Positions 1 to 9,408 of a DNA stretch of 64,000 bases are shown here, one piece after another. The stretch lies in contig NZ_MQMF01000001.1 of NCBI RefSeq assembly GCF_001999465.1, positions 744,001 through 808,000 on the forward strand, written 5' to 3'. This DNA is from Fictibacillus arsenicus (GTDB lineage: Bacteria > Bacillota > Bacilli > Bacillales > Fictibacillaceae). How positions within the stretch are numbered: the stretch's first letter is position 1; every line of letters starts with the position of its first letter. A model generated the notes under the pieces. The model was not told the DNA's origin, did no database searches, and saw only the letters and a program-made list of their open reading frames with translations. The position numbers and the translations under genes were made by a program.

Positions 1-2711
1 GGTCCTAAATCGACAAGGTGATCACACTGTTTGATGACATCAAGGTTATGCTCAATGACTAGAACAGAATCTCCATTGTCAACGAGGCGCTGAAGGACAA
101 CGAGCAAACGTGAAATATCATCCACATGAAGTCCAGTGGTAGGTTCATCGAGAATGTAAATGGTTTTGCCGGTGGATCGTTTATGGAGCTGCGAAGCTAA
201 TTTTACACGCTGCGCTTCCCCGCCAGATAATGTTGTTGCTGACTGACCTAGTTTGATATAGCCAAGTCCAACATCAAGAATGGTTTGAAGCTTGCGTTTT
301 ATCTTAGGGATATTCGCAAAGAACTCAACAGAATCCTCAACAGTCATATCAAGAATGTCTGCGATGTTCTTCCCTTTGTATTTCACTTCAAGCGTTTCTC
401 GGTTATATCGCTTACCATGACACACTTCACATGGTACATATACATCCGGTAAAAAGTGCATCTCGATTTTAATGATTCCGTCTCCGCGGCAAGCTTCACA
501 ACGACCGCCCTTCACATTGAAAGAGAAACGGCCTTTTTTATATCCGCGGACTTTGGCTTCGTTCGTAGATGCAAACACATCACGAATATCATCAAAAACG
601 CCTGTGTAAGTTGCCGGATTCGAACGTGGTGTACGCCCAATCGGTGACTGATCGATATCAATAACTTTATCGATATACTCTAGACCCTTGATCGACTTGT
701 GCGCGCCTGGCTTATCTTTTGCACGGTGAAGTTTTTGCGCTAGCGCTTTATGAAGGATCTCATTTACAAGTGTACTTTTTCCTGAGCCAGAAACACCCGT
801 AACGCCAGTGAACAATCCTAGAGGAATTTTAGCAGATACATTTTTCAGGTTGTTTTCTGTCGCGCCCTTCACCTCGATGTAACGGCCATCCGGTTTACGT
901 CTTTTCTTCGGAAGAGGGATAAACTTCTTTCCAGACAGATACTGACCTGTAAGTGATTCAGGGTCTTCCATAATCTCCTGCGGTGTACCTTGTGAAGTGA
1001 TTACACCGCCGTGAGCACCCGCACCAGGACCAATATCAATGATGTAATCCGCGGCAAGCATCGTATCTTCATCATGCTCAACTACGATCAGCGTGTTTCC
1101 AAGTGAACGCATTTCTTCCAGTGTGCGGATCAGCCTGTCGTTATCACGCTGATGAAGACCGATAGAAGGCTCATCCAGAATATAGAGAACACCCATTAAA
1201 CGTGAACCCACTTGTGTAGCAAGACGAATACGCTGTGCTTCCCCGCCTGACAACGTTCCAGCTGATCGGCTGAGAGTCAGATAATCGAGTCCAACGTTAA
1301 TTAGGAAACCAGAACGGTCTACGATTTCTCGTAAGATTAATTTTGCAATGGCTTGCTCTTTTTCTGTCAGGTCAAGGTTATCGAAAAATTGTTTTGCCTC
1401 CGTAATCGAAAGAGACGTTGTTTCTCCAATGTGTCTTCCGTTAATTAAGACTGACAATGCTTCTTTTTTCAGACGATGTCCTTTACATGTAGGGCACGGT
1501 TTTTGTGCCATGTAACCTTCCATCTGTTCACGAATGTAATCAGAGCTTGTCTCTCTGTATCGGCGCTGAATATTACCTAATACGCCTTCAAACTGAATCT
1601 CATTTTTACGGACTTGTCCAAAGTCGTTTTTATAGCGGAAAGTAAGATACTCTTTGCTTCCATTTAAGATTTTATCCATTTGGTCTTTAGAGAGATTTTC
1701 TACGGGTACATCCATATCAATGCCGAAATGGTTGCAGATGCTCTCCAGAAGCTGCGGATAATATTGTGAACTGATTGGTTCCCAAGGGGCAATTGCGTTT
1801 TCACGCAAAGTACGGCTCCAGTCAGGAACGACAAGGTCTGGATCTACTTCAAGCTTAACGCCAAGTCCATCACATGATGAACAAGCGCCAAAAGGACTGT
1901 TAAAAGAAAACAGACGGGGCTCCAGTTCGCCGATAGAAAATCCGCAATGTGGACAGGCGTGATTTTGAGAGAATAAAAGTTCTTCTTCTCCTATTACATC
2001 AACGACAACACTGCCGCCTCCAAGATTAAGAGCAGCTTCAAGAGAGTCTGCTAAACGAGTTGCAATTCCCTCTTTAACTACGATTCGGTCAATTACAATT
2101 TCAATAGAGTGTTTTTTATTTTTTTCGAGCTTAATTTCTTCTGAAACTTCCCGCATTTCTCCATCGACACGAACACGGACATATCCTTGCTTTTTTATGT
2201 CTTCTAAGGCTTTCACGTGTTCGCCTTTTCGTCCAGAAACGACTGGTGATAAAATTTGCAGCTTCGTTCGTTCTGGATATTCTAAAATTCGGTCCACCAT
2301 TTGTTCAATCGTTTGAGATGTAATCTCCACGTTGTGAACGGGGCAAACCGGACGCCCGATTCGTGCGAATAAAAGACGCAGATAATCATAAATTTCCGTA
2401 ACGGTTCCAACCGTTGAACGAGGATTTCGGCTTGTCGTCTTCTGATCGATTGAGATAGCCGGTGATAGTCCTTCGATAGAATCTACATCTGGTTTGTCCA
2501 TCTGTCCAAGGAACTGACGGGCATAAGCAGATAGAGATTCAACGTAACGGCGCTGACCTTCTGCATAGATCGTGTCAAACGCAAGTGAAGATTTACCCGA
2601 ACCAGATAAGCCGGTTAAGACAACCAGCTTATCACGCGGGATCGTAATATCTATATTCTTTAGATTATGGGCTCTTGCACCCTTAACAATAATGTTTTGA
2701 TTGGTTGCCAA
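1..2711 (-). CDS. uvrA: UvrA, excinuclease ABC subunit A (3' end outside window)
   Basis: DNA-damage recognition ATPase of nucleotide excision repair, acting with UvrB and UvrC on DNA. Reading the complement gives 903 codons of a protein that is usually about 950 residues, so only about 50 C-terminal residues lie beyond the left edge. Visible features are an N-terminal Walker A (GLSGSGKSS), zinc-finger pairs CPHC/CSSC and CEAC/CEVC, a second Walker A (GVSGSGKST), two LSGGEAQR signature motifs and two DEP Walker B motifs. The start is TTG at 2711 (M-A-T-N-Q-N), preceded by GGAAGG; the nearby ATG is out of frame. It begins 6 bases after the uvrB stop, so the two are one operon and translationally close. 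Identification is near certain. Confidence 0.98.
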   Translation of the reverse strand, partial: MATNQNIIVKGARAHNLKNIDITIPRDKLVVLTGLSGSGKSSLAFDTIYAEGQRRYVESLSAYARQFLGQMDKPDVDSIEGLSPAISIDQKTTSRNPRSTVGTVTEIYDYLRLLFARIGRPVCPVHNVEITSQTIEQMVDRILEYPERTKLQILSPVVSGRKGEHVKALEDIKKQGYVRVRVDGEMREVSEEIKLEKNKKHSIEIVIDRIVVKEGIATRLADSLEAALNLGGGSVVVDVIGEEELLFSQNHACPHCGFSIGELEPRLFSFNSPFGACSSCDGLGVKLEVDPDLVVPDWSRTLRENAIAPWEPISSQYYPQLLESICNHFGIDMDVPVENLSKDQMDKILNGSKEYLTFRYKNDFGQVRKNEIQFEGVLGNIQRRYRETSSDYIREQMEGYMAQKPCPTCKGHRLKKEALSVLINGRHIGETTSLSITEAKQFFDNLDLTEKEQAIAKLILREIVDRSGFLINVGLDYLTLSRSAGTLSGGEAQRIRLATQVGSRLMGVLYILDEPSIGLHQRDNDRLIRTLEEMRSLGNTLIVVEHDEDTMLAADYIIDIGPGAGAHGGVITSQGTPQEIMEDPESLTGQYLSGKKFIPLPKKRRKPDGRYIEVKGATENNLKNVSAKIPLGLFTGVTGVSGSGKSTLVNEILHKALAQKLHRAKDKPGAHKSIKGLEYIDKVIDIDQSPIGRTPRSNPATYTGVFDDIRDVFASTNEAKVRGYKKGRFSFNVKGGRCEACRGDGIIKIEMHFLPDVYVPCEVCHGKRYNRETLEVKYKGKNIADILDMTVEDSVEFFANIPKIKRKLQTILDVGLGYIKLGQSATTLSGGEAQRVKLASQLHKRSTGKTIYILDEPTTGLHVDDISRLLVVLQRLVDNGDSVLVIEHNLDVIKQCDHLVDLG

Positions 2712-2717
2712 CTGCAA

Positions 2718-4709
2718 TCATCCTTCCGCTTTTAACTCAAGTATGAGGTCACGAAGCTCTGCTGCTCGTTCGAACTGAAGATTCTTGGCAGCGTCCTTCA
2801 TCTCTTTTTCCATACGCTCGATAAAGGCTTCGCGATCTTTCTTGCTCATCTTTTGCTTTGGAGCTTGTGCGCCTGTATATGTTTCAGTTTCTTCAGCAGC
2901 TTGTGTTGCTCGAATGACATCACGAACTTCTTTCTTAATTGTAGTCGGTGTGATGCCGTGCTTTTCATTATGTTCCATCTGCTTTTGTCGTCTGCGCTGT
3001 GTTTCATCGATCGCAATCTGCATGGATTTTGTAATTTTATCTCCATACATAATAACGTGTCCGTTTGAGTTACGCGCTGCCCGTCCGATCGTCTGAATAA
3101 GTGAACGCTCTGAACGCAGGAAACCTTCTTTATCTGCATCTAAAATAGCAACAAGTGATACCTCAGGAATATCAAGTCCTTCTCTTAAAAGGTTGATCCC
3201 GACAAGAACATCAAAGACACCAAGCCGCAGATCACGAATGATCTGTATCCGCTCAAGAGTTTTGATTTCTGAGTGAAGATAACGGACTTTTATTCCGAGC
3301 TCAACAAAATAATCGGTTAAGTCCTCGGACATTTTTTTTGTTAATGTAGTAACTAGCACTCTTTCATTTCGTTCAATTCTCTCGTTAATCTCACCAAGCA
3401 AGTCGTCGATCTGTCCTTTAATAGGACGCACTTCTAATGTAGGATCAAGCAGCCCTGTTGGACGAATAATCTGCTCAACAGGGTCAGGTGCGTGTTCAAG
3501 CTCGTATGGTCCCGGTGTTGCTGATACATAGATGTGCTGAAATTTTGTATATCTTTTAAATTCATCAAACGTTAAAGGACGGTTGTCTTTTGCTGAAGGC
3601 AGACGGAAACCATGATCGACAAGAACACTTTTTCTCGCCTGGTCTCCATTAAACATTCCACGAATCTGCGGAAGTGTAACATGCGACTCATCGATAACGA
3701 TTAATGAATCATCTGGAAAGTAGTCCAGCAATGTATATGGAGTCGATCCTAAAGGACGAAGTGTTAGATGAACCGAATAGTTCTCAATGCCTGAACAGAA
3801 ACCCATTTCAGCCATCATCTCAAGATCGTAGCGGGTACGCTGTTCCAGCCTCTGTGCTTCAAGCAGCTTCCCTGCTTCATTAAGCTCTTTAAGGCGGTCC
3901 TCAAGTTCAGCTTCAATTCTTTTGATCGCAAGCTTCATCTTTTCTTCACGGGTTACGAAGTGAGATGCCGGGAAAATAGCAACGTGTTTACGTTCACCTA
4001 AAATTTCGCCTGTAAGTGCATCTACTTCTGTAATTCTGTCGATCTCATCACCAAAAAACTCCACTCGCAAGCAATGTTCGTCACGTGAAGCCGGGAAGAT
4101 TTCCACAACATCACCGCGAACACGGAACGTACCACGAGTGAAATTGATATCGTTTCGATTGTACTGAATATCTACCAAATCACGTAAAAGCTGATCACGG
4201 TCTCTTTCCATTCCTTCTCTGAGCGAGATTACCATGTCTCGGTATTCGTCTGGAGAACCTAGACCGTAGATACAAGAAACACTGGCAACAATAATAACGT
4301 CTTTTCGTTCAAAAAGAGAAGAGGTTGCGGAGTGACGAAGTTTATCGATCTCATCGTTGATGCTGGCATCTTTTTCGATGTAAGTGTCTGAATGAGCGAT
4401 GTATGCTTCAGGCTGATAGTAATCGTAGTACGATACAAAATATTCAACCGCATTGTTAGGGAAAAATTCCTTCAGCTCGCTGTAAAGCTGGCCGGCTAAT
4501 GTTTTGTTATGCGCAATGACAAGAGTCGGTTTGTTCACTTCCTGAATGACATTCGACACGGTAAACGTCTTCCCTGTTCCTGTCGCACCGAGCAATGTCA
4601 TGCTCTTTTTTCCTGCATTAATATTGTTCACAAGGTGTTTGATCGCTGCGGGCTGATCTCCTTGTGGCTGATAATCAGATTTGATTTCAAACATTTGACT
4701 TTGACTCAC
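2718..4709 (-). CDS. uvrB: UvrB, excinuclease ABC subunit B
   Basis: Helicase-like damage-verification subunit that receives DNA from UvrA and recruits UvrC. The 663 residues match the usual size. Walker A GATGTGKT is at about 41-48, the damage-probing beta-hairpin ([10 protein letters not shown]) at about 93-102, the DESH Walker B box near 340, the helicase motif QTIGRAAR near 540, and the UVR domain that contacts UvrC is in the last 40 residues. The start is GTG at 4709, because GGAGG sits 10 bases upstream of it; the in-frame ATG five codons later is too far away. uvrA follows after 6 bases. A LexA-type box lies about 75 bases upstream, which fits SOS control. Confidence 0.98.
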   Translation of the reverse strand: MSQSQMFEIKSDYQPQGDQPAAIKHLVNNINAGKKSMTLLGATGTGKTFTVSNVIQEVNKPTLVIAHNKTLAGQLYSELKEFFPNNAVEYFVSYYDYYQPEAYIAHSDTYIEKDASINDEIDKLRHSATSSLFERKDVIIVASVSCIYGLGSPDEYRDMVISLREGMERDRDQLLRDLVDIQYNRNDINFTRGTFRVRGDVVEIFPASRDEHCLRVEFFGDEIDRITEVDALTGEILGERKHVAIFPASHFVTREEKMKLAIKRIEAELEDRLKELNEAGKLLEAQRLEQRTRYDLEMMAEMGFCSGIENYSVHLTLRPLGSTPYTLLDYFPDDSLIVIDESHVTLPQIRGMFNGDQARKSVLVDHGFRLPSAKDNRPLTFDEFKRYTKFQHIYVSATPGPYELEHAPDPVEQIIRPTGLLDPTLEVRPIKGQIDDLLGEINERIERNERVLVTTLTKKMSEDLTDYFVELGIKVRYLHSEIKTLERIQIIRDLRLGVFDVLVGINLLREGLDIPEVSLVAILDADKEGFLRSERSLIQTIGRAARNSNGHVIMYGDKITKSMQIAIDETQRRRQKQMEHNEKHGITPTTIKKEVRDVIRATQAAEETETYTGAQAPKQKMSKKDREAFIERMEKEMKDAAKNLQFERAAELRDLILELKAEG

Positions 4710-4784
4710 TAAAACCGAACCTCCGTTCCTAATTTCTGGTTACTCAAATTATAGCACAGCACCGTTCCAAAAACCTAATAATTA

Positions 4785-4798
4785 CGAACAAATATTCG
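4785..4798. promoter_or_regulatory. LexA/DinR-type SOS box upstream of uvrB
   Basis: CGAACAAATATTCG matches the Bacillus SOS box CGAAC-N4-GTTCG with one mismatch. It lies upstream of the uvrB start; a TATAAT -10 for uvrB is seen on the minus strand at 4748-4753, so the box sits at or just upstream of the -35 region. Regulation by LexA is inferred from the site and from the known SOS control of uvrBA in Bacillus. Confidence 0.75.
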
Positions 4799-4851
4799 CA
4801 GAAGTTTCTGGAAAGAATTCTAAGTGGTATACTTAAAGGCAGGCGCTTGTT

Positions 4852-4887
4852 GGGAAATAAATTGTTTGGGGTCTGACCCCATTTCCC
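4852..4887. repeat. 36-base hairpin repeat, copy 1
   Basis: GGGAAAT at the left end pairs with ATTTCCC at the right end, and the inner GGGGTC-T-GACCCC forms a second perfect stem. The same 36 bases, with one difference at the hairpin centre, recur at 6187-6222 in direct orientation. The two copies bracket the TauE gene and csbA. Confidence 0.85.
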
Positions 4888-4951
4888 ATCAGCTGAATCA
4901 ACGGTTTCGGGGAAATTGTAAGTGTGTCCCCAAAAGGAGATGCTTTTTAAA

Positions 4952-5827
4952 TTGGAATTTTTCTATATATTACTTGGATTGTGCATTGGTATTTTCTCTG
5001 GATTCTTCGGCATTGGCGGAGGATTTATTCTGACACCGGTTCTTATTTTGGTTGGTATTCCTCCACTCTCTGCAATTGGAACGAGTTTGATGTATTCGAT
5101 CGGAACGAGTGTATCAGGAGTAGCTGCTCACCTGCGTTATAAGAATATTATCTGGAAAACAGCTGCTGTCATCGGTTTTGTTGGTGTATTAGCGACACAG
5201 GTAGCTCATCCGCTTGTTGTATGGCTTGAGAAAATGGGTTATGACGATACAATCATCCCGGTTTTCTATATTTTGCTTCTTGCATACTTTGCACTTTCCC
5301 TGCTTTATAAACAATCAAAACACAACAAAAGTATTGAATCAGGTGAAAAGCAAATTTCTTTTTCTTTAGTGAAAGCGGTTTTCATTGGATTTACAGGAGG
5401 TTTTATTTCTACCACTCTAGGTGTTGGCGGAGGCTTTGTAATGGTGCCATTGCTGATTTCAATGATGAACTTCCCTTCCAGAAAAGCAGTCGGCACAAGC
5501 TTGGTCAGCGTTTTCTTGATCGTAACCGCAGGGTTCTTAACGTACGCGGCATCCATTCAGCTCGATTACAAACTTGGCATCCTCTTAATCTTGGGAGCAT
5601 TAGTTGGTACTCAGCTAGGAGCAAAACTAACAACCATCTATTCAAACGAACAAATACAAAAGTACTTAGGGGCTTTATACATCACGATTCTAACTTCGGT
5701 TATATTGAAACTTGTCCATTTTGATAAAGCGGGGCTGGGAGTAATCACGATTTATGTTTTGACATTTCTCATTCTCTTCTTAAAAGAAACGATCACACAC
5801 ACAAAAAGAAAGACGTCTACCTCATAA
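4952..5827 (+). CDS. TauE/SafE family sulfite/organosulfonate exporter-like membrane protein
   Basis: Predicted polytopic membrane protein of the TauE/SafE (DUF81) family, thought to export small anions such as sulfite or sulfonates. It shows the family's internal duplication: glycine-rich FFGIGGGFILTP near the N-terminus and TTLGVGGGFVMVP in the middle, each followed by a GTSL motif, with about eight hydrophobic segments. The start is probably TTG at 4952, because AAAAGGAG ends 12 bases before it; an in-frame GTG at 4922 and an ATG at 4940 do not have a suitably spaced site. It lies opposite to csbA and uvrB and between two 36-base repeats, which suggests it was inserted between csbA and uvrB. 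The substrate is unknown. Confidence 0.88.
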   Translation: MEFFYILLGLCIGIFSGFFGIGGGFILTPVLILVGIPPLSAIGTSLMYSIGTSVSGVAAHLRYKNIIWKTAAVIGFVGVLATQVAHPLVVWLEKMGYDDTIIPVFYILLLAYFALSLLYKQSKHNKSIESGEKQISFSLVKAVFIGFTGGFISTTLGVGGGFVMVPLLISMMNFPSRKAVGTSLVSVFLIVTAGFLTYAASIQLDYKLGILLILGALVGTQLGAKLTTIYSNEQIQKYLGALYITILTSVILKLVHFDKAGLGVITIYVLTFLILFLKETITHTKRKTSTS

Positions 5828-5842
5828 AGGTGACGTCTTTTT
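5809..5842. terminator. Bidirectional terminator between tauE-like gene and csbA
   Basis: AAAGACGTC...GACGTCTTT forms a hairpin (with AGGT/ACCT extension) followed by T residues on the plus strand and preceded by A residues, so it can serve both convergent genes. It includes the TauE-family stop codon. Confidence 0.75.
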
Positions 5843-6073
5843 CTATTTTACTTTTCTCTTTTGTTTTTCATAAATTTTCAACCCTAGTAAAAAGCCTATG
5901 ATTGTAGAAATTCCAGCTATGATTTGGAGCGGCAGCGGCTGATGCAGACCATCCAATCCGAAAATTAATATTAAAATGGTGATTCCTAACGGCAGAAACT
6001 TTGAAAATAACACTCTGTTAAATAACAGCAGCAAAAATATTGGAAATAGAGCCGCAAAAACATACTCCAACAT
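5843..6073 (-). CDS. csbA: CsbA-like small membrane protein
   Basis: A 76-residue protein, almost wholly hydrophobic with about three membrane segments and a basic tail (KQKRKVK). Length, hydropathy and position beside uvrB agree with CsbA (DUF2198), a sigma-B-dependent membrane protein of unknown function that precedes uvrBA in B. subtilis. The start is taken at the ATG at 6073 because GAGAGGGG lies 10 bases upstream; a longer in-frame reading to 6106 lacks a site. No convincing sigma-B promoter (GTTTAA/GGGTAT) was found in the bases upstream. The TauE-type gene has been placed between csbA and uvrB here. Confidence 0.82.
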   Translation of the reverse strand: MLEYVFAALFPIFLLLLFNRVLFSKFLPLGITILILIFGLDGLHQPLPLQIIAGISTIIGFLLGLKIYEKQKRKVK

Positions 6074-6186
6074 GAAACAATTGACCCCTCTCATCTGAAC
6101 GCTCAAAAACCCAACTTTAGTAAACGTTCATCTTTACCTCTCTAAATTTAACCAAACTCCCTATACAAAAACAAGGAAATTGTTAA

Positions 6187-6222
6187 GGGAAATAAATTGT
6201 TTGGGGTCAGACCCCATTTCCC
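6187..6222. repeat. 36-base hairpin repeat, copy 2
   Basis: Identical to 4852-4887 except for A instead of T at the centre of the GGGGTC/GACCCC hairpin. Direct orientation with respect to copy 1. It lies upstream of csbA. Confidence 0.85.
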
Positions 6223-6315
6223 AGCGAAACTTTTTGTTTAGTTGGACGTACAGTAGGATAATGTATACAAAGTTCGAATATGATTAACAATGTATCTTTA
6301 AGGAGATGATTTGAT

Positions 6316-6501
6316 ATGTTAAAGAAATTACTAAAATCGTTATTGGGCCACAAAAGCTATAATAAATACAGCAGCTCTGGATACAAGCACAAGAAAAGCT
6401 ATAAAAAGTACAGCAGCAGTGACTTTGGAAAGAAGCATTATGGAGGATACGGTCATAAGCATTACAAGAAGAAAAAGAGAAGCAGCTTTTTCAGCAGCTG
6501 A
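6316..6501 (+). CDS. Small Lys/Ser/Tyr/His-rich basic protein next to a protein kinase
   Basis: A 61-residue, very basic, low-complexity protein. After a short amphipathic start (MLKKLLKSLLG) it contains two tandem copies of about 14 residues of the form K-S-Y-x-K-Y-S-S-S-x-x, then a Gly/His/Tyr/Lys stretch and a Ser/Phe end. A strong site (AAGGAGATGATTTGAT before ATG) supports expression. It ends 23 bases before the kinase gene, so the two are probably cotranscribed. I do not recognise the family. The many Ser and Tyr residues in a basic setting make it a plausible kinase substrate or nucleic-acid or envelope binder; this is inference. Confidence 0.75.
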   Translation: MLKKLLKSLLGHKSYNKYSSSGYKHKKSYKKYSSSDFGKKHYGGYGHKHYKKKKRSSFFSS

Positions 6502-6524
6502 CCTTCCCAGGTTGACGCTAACTG

Positions 6525-7319
6525 ATGATCACTGAAATCATAAAAGGTCTTCAAAGAACTTTATTTGATCGACCTCTTAAATCGGGTCTCCTCCTCCAAG
6601 GGCGCTATTACATTAACGAAGTGCTGGGAATGGGGAGTTACGGAATTACTTATTTAGCACATGACCGCTTAACAGAAACTACCGTCGTTCTTAAACAGCT
6701 CAGGACAACAAAAGCGAAAACTGAAAGCGGACTCCGTTCTTTCCAAAGAGAATCTGAAATACTTAAAGCTGTACAGCATCCACAAGTACCCAAACTGCTA
6801 GATGAATTCCAAACTGATAAAGGTTTATTTATCACGATGGAATGGATACAGGGAGACACTTTTGAGGATCTGATTTTTCGCGATCATCACACATACAGCG
6901 AAAAAGAAACGATCACTATTTTGCTAGAGCTGTTGAATATAGTAGAGTCTTTTCACAAAAAAAGAATCATTCACCGTGATCTTCGCATACCGAATATCAT
7001 TCAGCGTAACGAAAAACTGCACATCATTGATTTTGGACTTGCTTGTTTTTTATCAGATCAAGAAGCTGCAGATCCATATGATCATCCCGAAAAACTGCGG
7101 ATGCGTGCGATTACCGTTGAAAGTGATCTTTTTGCACTTGGTCATTTTGCCTTGTTCCTCCTTTATTCCGCTTATGAACCTCAATCCAAGAAGGAAAAAA
7201 GCTGGGAAGACGAACTGAATATCTCGATTTCATTGAAAGCTATTCTTCGCAAAATGCTGCAGCTGGACGACCCTTTCCATTCTGTTTCGGAAGCTCGATC
7301 CCAATTAAACCAAATTTAA
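6525..7319 (+). CDS. Hanks-type serine/threonine protein kinase, YbdM-like
   Basis: Soluble eukaryotic-type protein kinase of 264 residues with no membrane segment or sensory domain. The glycine loop GMGSYG is at 35-40, the ATP-anchoring lysine at 57, the helix-C glutamate near 76, the catalytic loop HRDLRIPN at 150-157 and DFG at 169-171, so all catalytic residues are present; the usual Lys after HRD-L is Arg. The length and the N-terminal pattern LFDRPLK resemble B. subtilis YbdM. The ATG at 6525 has only a weak site, so translation may depend on the preceding small basic gene. A terminator directly follows. The targets are unknown. Confidence 0.87.
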   Translation: MITEIIKGLQRTLFDRPLKSGLLLQGRYYINEVLGMGSYGITYLAHDRLTETTVVLKQLRTTKAKTESGLRSFQRESEILKAVQHPQVPKLLDEFQTDKGLFITMEWIQGDTFEDLIFRDHHTYSEKETITILLELLNIVESFHKKRIIHRDLRIPNIIQRNEKLHIIDFGLACFLSDQEAADPYDHPEKLRMRAITVESDLFALGHFALFLLYSAYEPQSKKEKSWEDELNISISLKAILRKMLQLDDPFHSVSEARSQLNQI

Positions 7320-7347
7320 AAGCCTGGATAAACTTCCGGGCTTTTTT
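7319..7347. terminator. Terminator after the kinase gene
   Basis: AAAGCCTGG-ataaactt-CCGGGCTTTTTT hairpin with a T-run on the plus strand, immediately after the kinase stop; the A-rich side can also serve the convergent DUF2254 gene. Confidence 0.8.
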
Positions 7348-8738
7348 CATGTGGACTTATATTTATTTTGTTTTTCTTTTTCCAAGAACTCCTCAAACTC
7401 TTTTTCATGTTTTGTCGTAACAGCTAAGTTGTGCAAAGCACGATGGAATTGCTGATAATCTAACGTGAATAAAAAAAGATCTTCGAAACCGCTTGCTGTG
7501 AATACTCCAAATTCCCATACCGCGTTATAATCACGTTTATTAAGAGATTTCGCCATCAGATCAAGCACTTTGAGGATTTCTGTGCAGATGATGACATTAT
7601 CTTTCGCATAGTGCCTGATATACCCAAAAGCATTATAAAGATAATGACTAAAGTCTCTTTCTTGCAAAACCACACGCAGATTATTATTTTTATCCACTAA
7701 ATACTTTGAGAATATCGAATTTCTTGAAATGGAAGCAAGCACTTCTCCAAGCTGATAGATAGCAGTAGTCGCGGTTTTCGGATCATAATTCCCGAGAGAC
7801 CTGATTGCCACTTCAACCAGTTTATTAATACTGAACTCTATATCTTGAACTTCTGTCTGTCTTCTTCCGATGCTGATAAGTGACATATATTTTTGTTCAT
7901 CTACTTCATTTTCGCCATTCTTCCAATACGTAATGAATGGTGTTGAAGCGAACACGTAACTTCCGATCGTATATTCCAGCTGAATCACAATATCATCTTT
8001 TTCAGCCTCTTTTATAATAGAAATAAAATCTACCAACTGAATAAAGCCTGATTTCCTTGCCGTTATCTTAGTTCCTTTATTCTCGCAAATATCATTGTTT
8101 ACCGTGCTCAAATCATTTACCTTATAAGGATCTACTTCATCCTCCAACGTATTTTTCACAATGGATAACGCTTCATTTTTCATATCGTACGTCATCTGAT
8201 TTACTTGAAGCCAAGCGACTGCATGATTAATAAAAAAGATAAACGTTCCCATCGAAAATGCAGCAATGATCGCTGCGAGCAAAGGAACAGCAAAATAATA
8301 TTCAGTCATTCTTTTATTCAAAAATAGAAAACTCAATAACATATAAATAAAACTCGATGTAAATATGCCGAGCACGCGCTGAGTTGATTTACTAGCAATA
8401 AAGTTCTTGAGCATCCGGGGTGAAAACTGTCCTGAAAATGTCGTAAAAACAACCAGAATCAAGTTAAAGGTAAAAGTGGTCAGCGTTAAGATAGCAGCGG
8501 TAAGTGTCCCTACCAAATTTCTTGTAAGATCATAGTCTACCGCAAAAAATGGCCGCATCTGATTCCCTAAATCATACTTTAGATCCGTCGTCAGCGTAAC
8601 ACTCGCTAATAAAGAAGAAAAAATAACATAAAGCACAGGAGTAAACCACATATTCGATTGAACAGTATGAGATAGTTCCCTCTCAGACATCTTAGTATAT
8701 TTTTTCAAGTAATTATCGAGCAAATTCATTCTAAACAT
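7347..8738 (-). CDS. DUF2254 family membrane protein
   Basis: A 463-residue protein with about four N-terminal membrane segments in the first 180 residues, then a long soluble part rich in charged residues. The segment with the TFTFNLILVVFTTFSGQFSPR pattern, near residues 85-110, is typical of the DUF2254 family of predicted inner membrane proteins, whose function is unknown. The start is ATG at 8738 with GAGAGG 8 bases upstream; a second ATG three codons later is possible. It is convergent with the kinase gene and stands alone as a transcription unit. Confidence 0.8.
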   Translation of the reverse strand: MFRMNLLDNYLKKYTKMSERELSHTVQSNMWFTPVLYVIFSSLLASVTLTTDLKYDLGNQMRPFFAVDYDLTRNLVGTLTAAILTLTTFTFNLILVVFTTFSGQFSPRMLKNFIASKSTQRVLGIFTSSFIYMLLSFLFLNKRMTEYYFAVPLLAAIIAAFSMGTFIFFINHAVAWLQVNQMTYDMKNEALSIVKNTLEDEVDPYKVNDLSTVNNDICENKGTKITARKSGFIQLVDFISIIKEAEKDDIVIQLEYTIGSYVFASTPFITYWKNGENEVDEQKYMSLISIGRRQTEVQDIEFSINKLVEVAIRSLGNYDPKTATTAIYQLGEVLASISRNSIFSKYLVDKNNNLRVVLQERDFSHYLYNAFGYIRHYAKDNVIICTEILKVLDLMAKSLNKRDYNAVWEFGVFTASGFEDLFLFTLDYQQFHRALHNLAVTTKHEKEFEEFLEKEKQNKYKST

Positions 8739-8898
8739 ATTTTCGTCCTCTCATGATTCCCCAATAAGAATAAATAATAGAAACAATAGCTCCTCTCCTA
8801 TTTTGCCCTAATCACAAAAAGTAAAACTTCTGCTATCGTTTTACTGCAAAAATAAAAAGCTATCCTCCTAAGGGATCACTCTAAAAAATAGATACATT

Positions 8899-9387
8899 TT
8901 AACTACAGAACGATTGGATTACACATCCTTCTTCTGTCCTCTCCACAAATTCTCCCTGGGTATATTCAGAAATCACTTTTCGCCAAAAAGCTTGGGCGGG
9001 TTTGTTCTTCTCGATCTGGAAAACTTCCCAATTTCCTTTGTGTTTCTCGAAAACTTGATGTGCTGCATGTTTACCTAACCCGTTAAGCCGGAACTTTTTC
9101 ATAATAAAGAATTCTGCTATCGACCAGAAATGCTTACCCTCTTCTTGCACTTCTCTTACTAAAATAAATCCTGCTATTTTCCCCTCTCACTCGATGAGAT
9201 AAGGAAATCTCTCTTTTTCTTCCCAATAGGCGTTCAAATACTTATACTCATCAAACAATCCGTCATTCCCAACGTACGCTTCAACAAACTCTGAGAAATC
9301 GTAAAAATAAAATTGCATCAGATTTTTAATCGTTTGTTTATCTTTCAACTTTGCTGGTTTAATTACTGGATTCTGTATGGTTTTCAT
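8899..9387 (-). pseudogene. GNAT family N-acetyltransferase interrupted by an in-frame TGA
   Basis: Two minus-strand readings, 9187-9387 (66 codons) and 8899-9150 (83 codons), are in the same frame and separated only by a TGA at 9187-9189. Read through the stop, the sequence is continuous: PYLIE-stop-EGKIAGFILVREV, then FFIMKKFRLNGLGKHAA. This is the expected GNAT order, with the beta4 strand followed by the acetyl-CoA loop (R/Q-x-x-G-x-G/A, here RLNGLGKHAA). The TGA most likely replaces a TGG tryptophan. The intact product would have about 162 residues. Either it is a recent pseudogene or low-level readthrough makes full protein; the rest of the frame is undamaged, which points to a recent change. 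Confidence 0.8.
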
Positions 9388-9408
9388 CGATCGATAGCTC
9401 CCTTTTTC

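Noticed and set aside
6074-6186. Possible sigma-B promoter for csbA
   Set aside because: GTTT-like and GG-TA-like pieces were seen, but none with the required 12-15 base spacing.
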